Of a stretch of DNA of 64,000 nucleotides, positions 1-9,141 are shown piece by piece. Source of the DNA: an uncultured Solirubrobacterales bacterium (lineage in GTDB: Bacteria; Actinomycetota; Thermoleophilia; Solirubrobacterales; 70-9). Location: NCBI GenBank assembly GCA_903939845.1, contig CAJAIJ010000018.1, forward strand, positions 1 through 64,000. Reading direction: 5' to 3'. The stretch's first letter is position 1; each line of letters begins with the position of its first letter. Below the pieces are notes generated by a model. It ran no database searches. It saw nothing but the letters and a program-made list of their open reading frames with translations, and was not told where the DNA came from. The translations under genes and the position numbers were made by a program.

Positions 1-39
1 GAAACCTTCCCGGAAGTTCCGGCCCCAAGGAGGGACCTG

Positions 40-453
40 ATGTTCACTCGTATCGACCACATCGGAGTTGCCGTCGAAGACCTCGACTCCGCGATCAAGC
101 TCTACGAGCGGAGCTTCGAGATGGAGTTGGCCCACCGCGAGTCGGTCGAGTCCCAGGGCGTCGAGGCCGTCCTGCTGGATGTCGGCGACGGCCACATCGA
201 GCTGCTCGCTCCGCTCGGACCAGACACCCCGGTCGGGAAATTCATCGCCAAGAAGGGGCCGGGCATCCATCACGTGGCCTATGCAGTCGAAGACATCGAT
301 GTGGCCCTCGAACAGGTCAAGGCGGCCGGGCTGAAACTGATCGACGAGGAGCCCAGGACCGGAATCCGGCGAAGCAAGGTCGCTTTTCTCCATCCTTCGG
401 CCACGGGCTCCGTCCTGACCGAGATCGTCCAGCCGGCGGCGGAGGCTCACTGA
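40..453 (+). CDS. mce: Methylmalonyl-CoA epimerase
   Basis: A 137-aa protein of the vicinal oxygen chelate (VOC) fold, the usual length for methylmalonyl-CoA epimerase, which interconverts (S)- and (R)-methylmalonyl-CoA in the propionyl-CoA to succinyl-CoA route. Two VOC half-repeats are visible, each opening with the typical His stretch (IDHIGVAVEDL at 5-15; GIHHVAYAVEDI at 75-86). The expected metal ligands are H7, E54, H77 or H78, and E128 in LTEIVQP. The ATG follows AAGGAGG (27-33) at a 6-nt spacing. The next gene overlaps its stop codon by one base (TGATG), so they are probably co-translated. Carboxylase subunits of the same pathway are at 46.2 and 52.8 kb. Confidence 0.93.
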   Translation: MFTRIDHIGVAVEDLDSAIKLYERSFEMELAHRESVESQGVEAVLLDVGDGHIELLAPLGPDTPVGKFIAKKGPGIHHVAYAVEDIDVALEQVKAAGLKLIDEEPRTGIRRSKVAFLHPSATGSVLTEIVQPAAEAH

Positions 454-671
454 TGGCCTCCGAGAGCCACCGGGTCGAGATCGGGTTCGAGGGAGGCCAG
501 GTCGTCGCGGCCAAGCTCGATGACGATCAGGTCAAGGCCCTGAGGAAGACGATCGGCAAGGAGGGGACGCACGAATTCGAGTCCGAGGGCGAGACCGTGA
601 TCCTCGACGTCTCGAAGGTCATCTTCGTTCGGATCCTCGCCGACGAGAGCCGTCTCGGCTTCCGGGGCTGA
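453..671 (+). CDS. Small conserved-looking protein coupled to mce
   Basis: A 72-aa acidic protein I cannot assign to a family. Its ATG overlaps the stop codon of the epimerase gene (TGATG at 451-455), which suggests translational coupling and argues that the frame is real. It has no signal peptide or membrane segment. Alternating hydrophobic residues (VEIGFEGGQVVAAKL near the N-terminus, ETVILDVSKVIFVRIL near the C-terminus) suggest a small beta-rich domain. It might accompany the epimerase, but nothing in the sequence shows how. Confidence 0.7.
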   Translation: MASESHRVEIGFEGGQVVAAKLDDDQVKALRKTIGKEGTHEFESEGETVILDVSKVIFVRILADESRLGFRG

Positions 672-730
672 GGCGGGCCAGCAGCGATTCCGAAGCTGGA
701 TCCAAGAGTGGTTGCCGGACCGCACACCCG

Positions 731-1240
731 ATGAAGAACCTCGATCTCTCCCTGCTCCGCACCATGCGGACCCGGTGGCACACCCCGTTCCTGGAACGGG
801 TCGCGATGCTGCTCAGCAAGGCCGGCGAGAACGCCTACATCTGGTTCGCCATCGGAGTGATCGGGGCGATCGTCGACCCTGACCGCAGGTGGCAATGGGT
901 AGTGGCCGCTCTGACTGGACCGGTCGCGATCGTCCTCAACTTCGGGATCAAGCTCATCTTCAAGCGGCCCCGGCCCCAGCTAGAAGGTCTGCCTCCACTC
1001 GGCGGGGCCCCGTCCTCGCTCTCGTTCCCCTCGGCCCACGCGACGGCCTCTTTCGCCTCGGCGACGGTCGTGACCAGGATCGCGCCTGAGCTGGCTCCGG
1101 CCGTATTCGGCCTGGCAACGCTGATGGCGCTGACGCGCCCGTATCTCGGCATGCACTACCCGAGCGACATCGTCGCCGGGGCCGGACTCGGAGCCGTGCT
1201 CGGTCTGATCGTGCCGCTGCCCGACGCGGGAGGTACGTGA
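731..1240 (+). CDS. PAP2-family membrane phosphatase
   Basis: A 169-aa polytopic protein of the phosphatidic acid phosphatase type 2 family. The three catalytic motifs are present: KX6RP in KLIFKRPRP, PSAH in FPSAHA (PSGH in many members), and RX5HX3D in RPYLGMHYPSD. Such enzymes remove phosphate from lipid phosphates, including undecaprenyl pyrophosphate, on the outer face of the membrane. Substrate cannot be read from sequence. About four to five hydrophobic segments fit a compact family member. No good Shine-Dalgarno precedes the ATG. The stop codon overlaps the ychF ATG (TGATG at 1238-1242). Confidence 0.85.
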   Translation: MKNLDLSLLRTMRTRWHTPFLERVAMLLSKAGENAYIWFAIGVIGAIVDPDRRWQWVVAALTGPVAIVLNFGIKLIFKRPRPQLEGLPPLGGAPSSLSFPSAHATASFASATVVTRIAPELAPAVFGLATLMALTRPYLGMHYPSDIVAGAGLGAVLGLIVPLPDAGGT

Positions 1241-2316
1241 TGAAAGTCGGGATCGTCGGGATGCCCAATGCCGGCAAGTCGACCCTGTTCAACGCGCTGA
1301 CCAGGGGCGGCGCACAGACCGGTGACTACCCCTTCACGACGATCGAGCCGAACGTAGCCGTGGCAGAGGTACCGGACGAACGGCTGGACCGGTTGGTCGA
1401 AACCCTGAACAGCAGCAAGGTGACGAGGGCGACGATCGACTTCCACGACATCGCCGGCCTCGTCAAGGGCGCCTCCGAAGGTGAGGGACTCGGCAACCAG
1501 TTCCTCGCATCGATCCGGGAGACCGACGCGATCTGCCACGTGGTCCGTGCCCACTCCGACGAGGGCGTCCCCCACCCCGACGGATCGGTGGACCCGATCA
1601 GGGACATCGAGACGATCGAGACCGAGCTCGTGCTGGCCGACTTCGACCAGACCGAGAGGAGGCTCGAACGGGTCACCAAGCAGGCCCGTTCCGGAGACGC
1701 CGAGGCGATCGCCGAGAAGGAGTGGCTCGAACGGGTCAAGGATGCCCTCGCCGAGGGAAGGCCGGTCCGCTCGGTTCCTGCACCCGAGAGCGCGCCGGCC
1801 GCAGTCCGACACCTCCAGGCCCTCACCTCCAAACCGATGCTCTACGTGGTCAACGTCGACGAGGGCGAGGCCGAGGTTCCCGCGGACATCGCCAGACACG
1901 CGAGCGACAACGGTGCCGTTGCGATCGCACTCAGCCACCGGATCGAGGGCGAACTGGCCGAGCTCGACCCGACCGAGGCCGAGGAGATGCGGGAGTCCTA
2001 CGGAATCGAATCCGACTCGGGACTGGAAAAGCTGGTCAAGGCGGCCTGGGAGTTGCTCGGCCTGATCACCTTCTTCACCGCCGGCGAGGAGACCGAGGCA
2101 GTGGCCCGGAGCCTGCCAAGGGGAGGCACGTCCTGGGATGCCGCCGGGACGATCCACACCGACATCCAGGATGGATTCGTCAAGGCCGAAGTGATCGGGT
2201 GGGAAGAGCTGGTCGAGTTCGGCAGCTACGCGGCGGCCCGTGATGCCGGCCGCTTGAGGATCGAAGGCCGGGACTACGTAGTCGAAGACGGCGACGTAAT
2301 CACGATCAAGGTCTGA
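1240..2316 (+). CDS. ychF: Ribosome-binding ATPase YchF
   Basis: A 358-aa Obg-family P-loop protein with the YchF layout: G domain, inserted coiled coil, and a C-terminal TGS domain (DYVVEDGDVITIKV end). Walker A is GMPNAGKST near the start. The G4 motif reads NVDE rather than NKxD, which is the YchF hallmark for ATP instead of GTP. YchF binds ribosomes and affects stress responses. A GTG at 1237 is in frame, but the ATG at 1240 sits 6 nt after GGGAGG (1228-1233) and is preferred. The ATG shares a base with the stop codon of the PAP2 phosphatase gene. Confidence 0.95.
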   Translation: MKVGIVGMPNAGKSTLFNALTRGGAQTGDYPFTTIEPNVAVAEVPDERLDRLVETLNSSKVTRATIDFHDIAGLVKGASEGEGLGNQFLASIRETDAICHVVRAHSDEGVPHPDGSVDPIRDIETIETELVLADFDQTERRLERVTKQARSGDAEAIAEKEWLERVKDALAEGRPVRSVPAPESAPAAVRHLQALTSKPMLYVVNVDEGEAEVPADIARHASDNGAVAIALSHRIEGELAELDPTEAEEMRESYGIESDSGLEKLVKAAWELLGLITFFTAGEETEAVARSLPRGGTSWDAAGTIHTDIQDGFVKAEVIGWEELVEFGSYAAARDAGRLRIEGRDYVVEDGDVITIKV

Positions 2317-2421
2317 GTCCGGCCGGGCCTCGCGTCCGGAACGGGCCTTCGGGGATGTTCTAATCTGGCCCGACCGGCCCGGCATCAGACGAGGCCGAGA
2401 GCGAACCCGAGGAGGTTTCAG
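2317..2421 (+). promoter_or_regulatory. Candidate promoter and RBS of the aldehyde dehydrogenase
   Basis: A TANNNT box (TAATCT, 2361-2366) would start a leader of roughly 50 nt that carries GGAGG at 2411-2415, 6 nt before the GTG start. This is one of the conventional leadered genes in the window. Confidence 0.45.
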
Positions 2422-3843
2422 GTGGACTACAAACTGCTCCTGGCAGGAGAGTGGATCGAGACCGGCGAGTGGTCCGAGGTCCTGAGCCCGTACGACGAGT
2501 CGGTGGTGGGCAGGGTCGCCCAGGGCGACGAGCAGACCGTAGCCCGGGCCGTCGATGCCGCTCAGCAGGCCTTCGAGGCCGGCGACTTCCCCCAGTTCGC
2601 CAGGGCAGAGATCCTCGACCGGGCGGCCGATCTGGTCCGGGAGCGCCGGGACGATCTTGCAGAGACGATCGCCCGCGAGGCCGGCAAGCCGATCAAGACC
2701 GCGACCGTGGAGGCGACCCGGTGCGTCGACACACTCAAGTTCGCCGCGACCGAGGCAAGGAAGCTGACCGGCGAGACCGTGCCGATGGAGGCCTCGTCGG
2801 CCGGGATCGGGAAGCTGGCCGTGGTGCTGCGGGTGCCTTACGGGGTCGTCGGAGCGATCAGCCCGTTCAACTTCCCCCTCAATCTGGTTGCCCACAAACT
2901 CGGTCCCGCGATCGCGGCAGGTAACGCGGTGGTGCTGAAGCCGGCCGGCCAGACACCGATCAGCGCCCTGAAGCTGGCCGAGGTGTTCGTCGATGCCGGC
3001 CTTCCGGCGGGCTGGCTCAGCGTGATCCCGGGCAGCGGATCCAAGGTCGGCAACGCCCTTGTGGAGAACGACCTGGTCAGGGCGATCACCTTCACCGGGT
3101 CGGTCCCGGTCGGCTGGGGCATCCAGAGCAAGGTTCCCCACAAGAAGGTCAACCTGGAACTCGGATCGAACGCACCGTTGATCGTCAACGAGGACGGCGA
3201 CTGGGAGACGGCTGCCGACAAGGCCCAGATACATGCCTTCTCCCACGCCGGCCAGAGCTGCATCTCGACCCAGCGAATCCTCCTGCACGAGGCGATCGCG
3301 GACCGCTTCATCGAACGGCTGGTGAAGAACGTCGAGGGGCTGGTGATCGGGGATCCGATGGACCCGGCGACGGACGTCGGCCCCCTGATCGACCGGGGCG
3401 AGCGCGACCGGGTGAAGACCTGGATCGACGAGGCGGCCGCCCAGGGCGGGGAGATCCTGGTCGGCGGCGAGCTGGTGGACGAGGACAGGTGCCTCGCCCC
3501 GACCCTCGTCGAACACCCCGATCGGGACTCGAAGGTCTGGTGCGAGGAGATCTTCGGTCCCGTAGCGACCGTGGACAGGTTCGCCGAGTTCGAGCAGGGG
3601 CTGGCGATGGCCAACGATTCGAAGTTCGGCCTCCAGGCCGGAGTCTTCACCAGAGACATCGGCAATGCCCTGAAGGCGGCCAACACGCTCGAGTTCGGCG
3701 GGGTTCTGGTCAACGAGATCCCGACCTTCCGTGCAGACCAGCAGCCTTACGGCGGGGTCAAGGACTCCGGCAACACTCGTGAAGGTCCGGCCTATGGCGT
3801 CCTCGAATTGACCGAGGAACGGATGGTCAGCTTCCAGGGCTAG
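2422..3843 (+). CDS. NAD(P)-dependent aldehyde dehydrogenase (lactaldehyde dehydrogenase/GapN-like)
   Basis: A 473-aa aldehyde dehydrogenase that oxidises an aldehyde to the acid. Catalytic Cys280 lies in SHAGQSCIS and the general base Glu246 in LELGSNAP; SPFNFPLNL and the FTGS turn of the dinucleotide site are present. Overall it resembles archaeal lactaldehyde dehydrogenases and non-phosphorylating glyceraldehyde-3-phosphate dehydrogenases more than betaine aldehyde dehydrogenases. The substrate is not established. The GTG start has a well-placed GGAGG. The gene stands alone between ychF and a secreted phosphoesterase. It could take the aldehyde made by the ThDP decarboxylase at 11 kb, but the distance makes that only a suggestion. 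Confidence 0.9.
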   Translation: MDYKLLLAGEWIETGEWSEVLSPYDESVVGRVAQGDEQTVARAVDAAQQAFEAGDFPQFARAEILDRAADLVRERRDDLAETIAREAGKPIKTATVEATRCVDTLKFAATEARKLTGETVPMEASSAGIGKLAVVLRVPYGVVGAISPFNFPLNLVAHKLGPAIAAGNAVVLKPAGQTPISALKLAEVFVDAGLPAGWLSVIPGSGSKVGNALVENDLVRAITFTGSVPVGWGIQSKVPHKKVNLELGSNAPLIVNEDGDWETAADKAQIHAFSHAGQSCISTQRILLHEAIADRFIERLVKNVEGLVIGDPMDPATDVGPLIDRGERDRVKTWIDEAAAQGGEILVGGELVDEDRCLAPTLVEHPDRDSKVWCEEIFGPVATVDRFAEFEQGLAMANDSKFGLQAGVFTRDIGNALKAANTLEFGGVLVNEIPTFRADQQPYGGVKDSGNTREGPAYGVLELTEERMVSFQG

Positions 3844-3915
3844 AGCTCTGGCAACGACCGCCTCGCTCGTCTAGGGTGGATCGGTCGGCACTCGCAGCAA
3901 GGGGAGGCATCGAAG

Positions 3916-6114
3916 ATGGGCAGGAGCAAGTGGATTCTCGCCGTTTCGGCGTTCGTGATCACTTTCGGCCTCACGGTCGCGGTCGGAAGCGGAGGACTCG
4001 GCAGCTCGCCACCGACGACCCTGGACCGGACGATCGTGCCGAACGGGGAAGCATCGTTCGGGACCCTGGAGATCGGACCGGGCGAGGACTACGGGCTCCG
4101 TGATGCCATGAGCGACGGAGCCGGCTTCGGCGAGGCTCAGGCCGGCCGGTTCGAGCGACGGCGGCACCTCTCCTACTTCGGACAGCTCACGGACATCCAC
4201 CTGACGGACGAGGAGAGCCCGGCCCGGGTCGAGTTCCTGGACCCGGACGGAGGAGCTTTCAGCTCGGCCTGGCGCCCAGGCGAGGCGATGGGCCCCTTCG
4301 AGGCGAAGACGATGGTCGACCGGATGAACCAGCTCGCTTCCGGGTCCCCCAACGGTGCCGGAAAGCGGATGGACTTCCTGGTCAACTCCGGCGACGTCGC
4401 GGACAACCAGCAGTACAACGAGGTGCTCTGGAACCGGCAACTGCTCGAGGGCGGCACCATCGATCCCGGGTCCGGAACCGATCCGACCGCCTCGATCGGC
4501 ACCAACCCGCTCTGCCCGGTCGGACTCGAGATCCAGGATGGCAACGATCCCGACGCCTACACGGGCGTCCAGGACATCGACGACTGGGAGGTCGGTACAC
4601 CGGGCTACTTCTACGACCCCGACCAGCCCGCACCGTTCGGACCGGATCCCGAGGAGGTGAGCCCCTACTGGGCGGCCCCGACGTGGCCCGGACTCATGGA
4701 CAGGGCCCAGGAGCCGTTCACATCCCCCGGAGCCGATGTGCCGACCTATGTACTTGCCGGCAACCACGACGGCCTCGTGCAGGGGAATGCGTGGGCGACG
4801 AGCACCTTCAACCAACTTGCCACCGGCTGCCTGAAGCCGCTCAACGACGCCACCGAGAACAGCGGTATCTCGAACGGGCCGCTCTTCGATCTGGTCGTCA
4901 ACCCGAACCTGACCGTCGACGGGATGCTCGATCTCTACGAGCAGAACCCCGATCTATTCGTCGGCGTTCCGCCCGATCCAGACCGGCGCCTGATCTCGAA
5001 GAAGTCGTTCAAGCAGGTCTTCCAGTCCGGCAATGACCCGCGTGGGCATGGGTTCGACTTCGTGGACCGGGCCGAACTGAGGGCCTCCGCCGGCACCGCG
5101 AGCTACTACTCGTTCTCTCCGCGGCGAGGCCTGAGGGTCGTGGTTCTCGACACGGTCTCGGAGGGAGGGAGGATCTTCTCCTCGAGCTCCGGAAACATCG
5201 ACGCCCCCCAGTTCTCATGGCTCGAAGGTCAGCTGCAGAAGGCGACCCGGAGCAACGAACTGGTGGTGGTCTTCTCCCATCACCCGATCTCCAGCCTCAC
5301 CGCCGATGTTCCCGACGAAGAGGCACCGTCCTGCGCCGAGGTCGACGCCGCACTGGCTGTGGGATGCGACTCCGATCCACGGGGCTCGACTCCGGTCAAG
5401 CTCAGCTCAGACGCCTCCAGTCTGATGCACCGGTTCCCCCACGCAATCGCCTGGATTGGCGGCCACACGCACCAGAACCGGATCCGCCCCTACACGGCGC
5501 CGGGCGGCGAGTCCGGCTTCTGGAGCATCGAGACCTCCTCCCTCGCCGACTGGCCCAAGCAGGGGAGGCTGGTGGACCTGTTCGACAACCGGGACGGAAC
5601 GCTGTCTCTGTTCACGACCATGGTCGATCATGCCGCCCCGGTGCCCACACCCGAACCGGGCACTCCCGCGAGCGGGATGTCGGTCGAGGACATCTCGGCG
5701 ATCGGCCGGACGGTCTCCTTCAACGACACCCAGGGTGGTTCGGGCGGCGAGGGCCAGGCAGATGACCGGAACGTCGAGATGGTCATGAGGGACCCCCGCC
5801 GAACCGACCCCACCCTCTACCTCTGGGGTCCGAAGCCGACCCGGGTCGGGGTGAAGGCCGGTCGCAAGGCGACGGTGGCGATCCGGGTGACGAACGAGGG
5901 CCGGTCCTCCACCGGCCGGACGAAGGTCGTGGCGCGCACCGGACGTCGCGATCTTCTGGTCGGATCGCCGGCGAGGATCCCCGCTCTGGAAGTCGGTCAG
6001 ACGACGACGATCAGGGTCGAGGTCAGGGCAGTGCGAGGGACGCGCGGCAAGCGTTCGGTCACGGTCACGGTCGCCGGCAGGTCGATCACCATCCCGGTCA
6101 CCGTCCGCCGCTGA
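3916..6114 (+). CDS. Exported metallophosphoesterase, PPA1498-like, with a C-terminal CARDB-like domain
   Basis: A 732-aa calcineurin-like phosphoesterase. The N-terminus has a short basic stretch and a hydrophobic segment (about 6-25), so export is likely. The metal-binding motifs occur in order: GQLTDIHL (D93, H95), NSGDVADN, LAGNHDG, FSHHP and GGHTHQN. The domain is interrupted by long insertions, as in the family annotated as metallophosphoesterase PPA1498. The last 110 residues form a CARDB/Ig-like adhesion module rich in Arg and Val. The ATG is preceded by GGGGAGG (3901-3907) and a TAGGGT box (3872-3877). The substrate is unknown. The end is convergent with the ABC transporter genes, 18 bp away. 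Confidence 0.85.
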   Translation: MGRSKWILAVSAFVITFGLTVAVGSGGLGSSPPTTLDRTIVPNGEASFGTLEIGPGEDYGLRDAMSDGAGFGEAQAGRFERRRHLSYFGQLTDIHLTDEESPARVEFLDPDGGAFSSAWRPGEAMGPFEAKTMVDRMNQLASGSPNGAGKRMDFLVNSGDVADNQQYNEVLWNRQLLEGGTIDPGSGTDPTASIGTNPLCPVGLEIQDGNDPDAYTGVQDIDDWEVGTPGYFYDPDQPAPFGPDPEEVSPYWAAPTWPGLMDRAQEPFTSPGADVPTYVLAGNHDGLVQGNAWATSTFNQLATGCLKPLNDATENSGISNGPLFDLVVNPNLTVDGMLDLYEQNPDLFVGVPPDPDRRLISKKSFKQVFQSGNDPRGHGFDFVDRAELRASAGTASYYSFSPRRGLRVVVLDTVSEGGRIFSSSSGNIDAPQFSWLEGQLQKATRSNELVVVFSHHPISSLTADVPDEEAPSCAEVDAALAVGCDSDPRGSTPVKLSSDASSLMHRFPHAIAWIGGHTHQNRIRPYTAPGGESGFWSIETSSLADWPKQGRLVDLFDNRDGTLSLFTTMVDHAAPVPTPEPGTPASGMSVEDISAIGRTVSFNDTQGGSGGEGQADDRNVEMVMRDPRRTDPTLYLWGPKPTRVGVKAGRKATVAIRVTNEGRSSTGRTKVVARTGRRDLLVGSPARIPALEVGQTTTIRVEVRAVRGTRGKRSVTVTVAGRSITIPVTVRR

Positions 6115-6132
6115 GCGGAATCGTCCGGCCGT

Positions 6133-6879
6133 TCAGGAGTCGAGACGACCGTCGGTGATTCGAACGGTGCGGTCGGCGTAGCGGGTGATCCGATCGTCGT
6201 GCGTGACGATGATCGCGGCCGTGCCACGACTCTTCATCTCGTCCCGTATCAACCCCACGGTCTGCTCCCCTAACTTGGTGTCGAGGGCCGAAGTCGGCTC
6301 GTCGAACATCACCAGAGCCGGCTCGTTCATCAATGCCCGACCGATCGCTACACGTTGCTTCTGGCCCCCGGAAAGCTCGGACGGGAGGTTCGAGGCGCGG
6401 TCCGAAAGACCGAGTTCGTCCAGCAGCTGGTCGGCTCTGGCCGCGGCACGCTTTCGATCGCGCCTACCGATCTCATCGACCACCAGAAGGTTCTCTCGAG
6501 CGGTCAGGAACGGAATCAGATTCACGGTCTGAAAGACGAACCCGACCGATTCCCTCCGGAAGTCGGTCAGCTGACGGGGCGAGTAGTCCGAGATGTCCTT
6601 GCCGGAGACGACGACCCGGCCCGACGTCGGGGAGAGGATCCCGCCCGCGATCGAGCAGAGCGTCGTCTTTCCGGATCCGGAGGGTCCGACCAGCGCGATG
6701 ATCTCGTCCCGGCCGAGGGTCAGGTCGGCACGGTCGAGGGCGACCACCTCGGAGTCACCGACCCGGTAGGTCTTCCTTACCTCCTCGAGGGTCAGGGCGG
6801 GGACGTCGGCGAGGGCTTCCGCCTCGACCCCGGGCCTCTGTTCGTCCAGAGCGTTCACGTTCTCTCCTCCATTCTCCAT
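6133..6879 (-). CDS. ABC transporter ATP-binding protein (MacB/LolD type)
   Basis: A 248-aa ABC ATPase with Walker A GPSGSGKTT, the Q-loop in FVFQTVNL, signature LSGGQKQRV, Walker B followed by DEPTSALD, and the switch His in VTHDD. The short form and sequence match the LolD/MacB/FtsE branch that powers FtsX-type permeases, consistent with two such permeases directly upstream. The ATG at 6879 is 2 bp after the permease stop and 8 nt after GGAGGAGGG. A GTG at 6858, 6 nt after GGAGGA, is an equally good alternative that would shorten the N-terminus by seven residues. Confidence 0.92.
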   Translation of the reverse strand: MENGGENVNALDEQRPGVEAEALADVPALTLEEVRKTYRVGDSEVVALDRADLTLGRDEIIALVGPSGSGKTTLCSIAGGILSPTSGRVVVSGKDISDYSPRQLTDFRRESVGFVFQTVNLIPFLTARENLLVVDEIGRRDRKRAAARADQLLDELGLSDRASNLPSELSGGQKQRVAIGRALMNEPALVMFDEPTSALDTKLGEQTVGLIRDEMKSRGTAAIIVTHDDRITRYADRTVRITDGRLDS

Positions 6880-6881
6880 GT

Positions 6882-7991
6882 TCACTGCCCTCCTCCGATC
6901 GCCGTGGCCGGATCTACCTTCAGGACTCTCCGGAAGGAAAAGGCACACCCGATGAATGCGGCCAACAGGAGGAAGGCGGCGCTTCCGAGGACCCGGCCGA
7001 GCGAGGCGACGAAGGGAATCGAGCCCGGAGGAATCAGGGCCGCGAGCAGGAAGGCGGCAAGTCCGCCGATGATGCAGGCAACCAGCGTGACCACGAACGC
7101 CTGGACCAACACCCCGGCGAACAGGGATGAGGAACTGGCCCCCAGCGCCTTGAGGACCCCGTAGAGGGGCGTCCTCTCGACCGTGATCAGGGCAAAGAAG
7201 AGCGCCACCACGAGGATCGCCACCAGCACCGTGATCCCGATGATCTGGTTGAAGACGGCCTGCTGCTGCGACACCCCCGGAAGGGCATCGATGGCCTGGT
7301 CGATCGTGAGGCTCGAAGTCACCTCCCCGGTGGCGCGGTCGATCCGGGTCGCCACCCCTCCGACGGGTCCGATCGTCTGAACGATCAGTGCCTGAACCAC
7401 GTCGGGGCCGACCCTCGCACCTGGCTGATTCTTGGCGAGGACGGTGCGCCAGGTGTCGAGCGACCCCCAGAGCGTCCCCTGGCCGGCATACCTCGAGTCG
7501 GTCGCGAATCCGATCACTTCGACCCTCGACCGAGCCGGGCCGATCAGAAGGGTCGATCCGACCCCGACGCCGTCGGCCTCCAGTGATTCATCGGCGATCA
7601 CCTTCCCGGCAGGGGGTGGTGGGCCGATGTCGCTCGGCGGAATCTCGTAACCGAACAGCACCACCGGGAAGAGGTCCCTCGGGCCGGAATCGGAGAGCCG
7701 TGCGCCCAGCTGGACCGAACCCAGCCCTCCTGCCCTCTTCACCCCCTCGACGCCTTCCACCTGCCGTGCGGTCGAGGGTTCGATCCGACTGCGGACTATC
7801 GAGTCCCTCGAGGTCGAGGAGAACACGATCAGCTCGCCCTTCTGGGCCCTGAGTGCCCCGGTGCTGCTCCCGGTCAACCCGTCGAGCAGGCCACCGAGGA
7901 ACATGACCAGGATCGCGATCAGGGTGAGGATCACGGCCGCGACCGTGAACCTCCCCGGCCTCCGTCTCAGCTCTCTCAGGGCGATCCTCAT
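6882..7991 (-). CDS. FtsX-like ABC transporter permease (second of pair)
   Basis: A 369-aa permease: one N-terminal transmembrane helix (about 15-38), a large extracytoplasmic MacB-like domain, and three C-terminal helices of the FtsX fold. It probably dimerises with the product of the preceding gene and works with the ATPase that follows. Such transporters move lipids, lipoproteins or peptides, or drive mechanical work on the envelope. The frame stays open far upstream, but ATG 7991 overlaps the stop codon of the first permease (ATGA, 7988-7991) and begins a standard MRIALREL-type N-terminus, so this start is preferred. Confidence 0.9.
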   Translation of the reverse strand: MRIALRELRRRPGRFTVAAVILTLIAILVMFLGGLLDGLTGSSTGALRAQKGELIVFSSTSRDSIVRSRIEPSTARQVEGVEGVKRAGGLGSVQLGARLSDSGPRDLFPVVLFGYEIPPSDIGPPPPAGKVIADESLEADGVGVGSTLLIGPARSRVEVIGFATDSRYAGQGTLWGSLDTWRTVLAKNQPGARVGPDVVQALIVQTIGPVGGVATRIDRATGEVTSSLTIDQAIDALPGVSQQQAVFNQIIGITVLVAILVVALFFALITVERTPLYGVLKALGASSSSLFAGVLVQAFVVTLVACIIGGLAAFLLAALIPPGSIPFVASLGRVLGSAAFLLLAAFIGCAFSFRRVLKVDPATAIGGGQ

Positions 7992-9127
7992 ATGCCCCCG
8001 TCCCCCTTGGTCGCCTCGATCGGATCGATCGCCAGGACCCTCCTCGCCGCCACCAACGCACTGAGGACCCCCAGCGAGAGCAAGAGGGCCGACCAGACCA
8101 GAACCGCCTGCGGGTCGAAGCTCAGATCGACACTGCCGGCTCGGGCCTGCGAGAGCGGCGTGTAGAGGGCGACTCCGATCACGAGGCCGAGGCCGACGAC
8201 GACTACCACCTGGAACATCAGGGACCGGACCAGCCTTCCGGCCGGAGCACCCACAGCCCTGAGCAGGACCAGCGAAGACGACTTCTGGAGCGTGACGATC
8301 AGGAAGAAGAGGCCGGTGACGAGGGGTACGACCATGCCGAACAGCAGGAAGATCACCTGGAAGGAGGACCGGACCTCGGCAACTCCGGGAGTGAGCTCTG
8401 CCGCCTCGGCCCTGGTCAGGGCGTCGGCCTGTGGATTCGCACGATTGGCCCTCGATGCGAGCTCCTCCGGGGTCACTCCCTCGACCGGAGCCAGTCCGAT
8501 CACGCTGGGCAGCACTGCCCCTGCGTCGGGATTCGCCGTCCGCACTGCCGCCACATAGGTCTCCCACTTCGTGAACAGGGTCGGCGTGACCTGAAGCTGT
8601 GCCTTCTCGGCCAAGCCGACGACCTCGATCACCTCGGGACCTTCAGGTCCCCCCTCGACTCCTCCCGGGGGAAGCACCCGGACCCGGTCACCGACCGAGA
8701 AGTCGGCTGCGGATCCGACCGCTTCGTCCAGCGAGTTCGGCAGCCTGCCCCCGCTCAGGGGCTGTGGGGCGCCGAGGTCCGCTCGCTCGTACCCGATGAT
8801 CGCGGCGTCAGAGTCCTCCCGGCTCCCGGACACCCGGACCGTGAAGGTCCCCTGACCGATCTTCCCCGAAGACGAGACCCCGTCCACACCTTCGACCGCC
8901 TTCTGGAGGTCGGGCGGAATCAGGCTCCCCTGAAGGGTCTTCTGGCCGTCGACGCTGTAGACGAGGACTGGCGCCGACTGGCGTTCGATCGCACCGATGA
9001 AGGAGGTGATCAATCCATTCTGGATCGCCTGCTGGGCAAGGATCAGGAGCACCAGCAGGGCGATGGCCGAAATCAGCAGGCCGAACCGGACCTTTGCCCG
9101 GCGCATCTCCTTGAGGGCGAGGAACAC
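7988..9127 (-). CDS. FtsX-like ABC transporter permease (first of pair)
   Basis: A 379-aa permease with one N-terminal helix (about 14-34), an extracytoplasmic MacB-like domain, and three C-terminal helices. It has the same plan as the next gene but is clearly diverged from it, which fits a heterodimeric transporter. The cytoplasmic N-terminus (MFLALKEMRRAK) resembles DevC-type permeases. It starts 14 bp after the fumC stop codon, so it may belong to a longer transcript with the lipoprotein and fumarase genes. It overlaps the next gene by 4 bp. Confidence 0.9.
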   Translation of the reverse strand: MFLALKEMRRAKVRFGLLISAIALLVLLILAQQAIQNGLITSFIGAIERQSAPVLVYSVDGQKTLQGSLIPPDLQKAVEGVDGVSSSGKIGQGTFTVRVSGSREDSDAAIIGYERADLGAPQPLSGGRLPNSLDEAVGSAADFSVGDRVRVLPPGGVEGGPEGPEVIEVVGLAEKAQLQVTPTLFTKWETYVAAVRTANPDAGAVLPSVIGLAPVEGVTPEELASRANRANPQADALTRAEAAELTPGVAEVRSSFQVIFLLFGMVVPLVTGLFFLIVTLQKSSSLVLLRAVGAPAGRLVRSLMFQVVVVVGLGLVIGVALYTPLSQARAGSVDLSFDPQAVLVWSALLLSLGVLSALVAARRVLAIDPIEATKGDGGI

Positions 9128-9141
9128 TCGTCGATCAGCCG

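Noticed and set aside
1156-3516. A long minus-strand open frame (786 codons) opposite ychF and the aldehyde dehydrogenase
   Set aside because: It lies antisense to two genes with intact family motifs, shows no domain pattern, and is low-complexity in Asp, Arg, Gly and Leu, as expected of shadow frames in GC-rich DNA.
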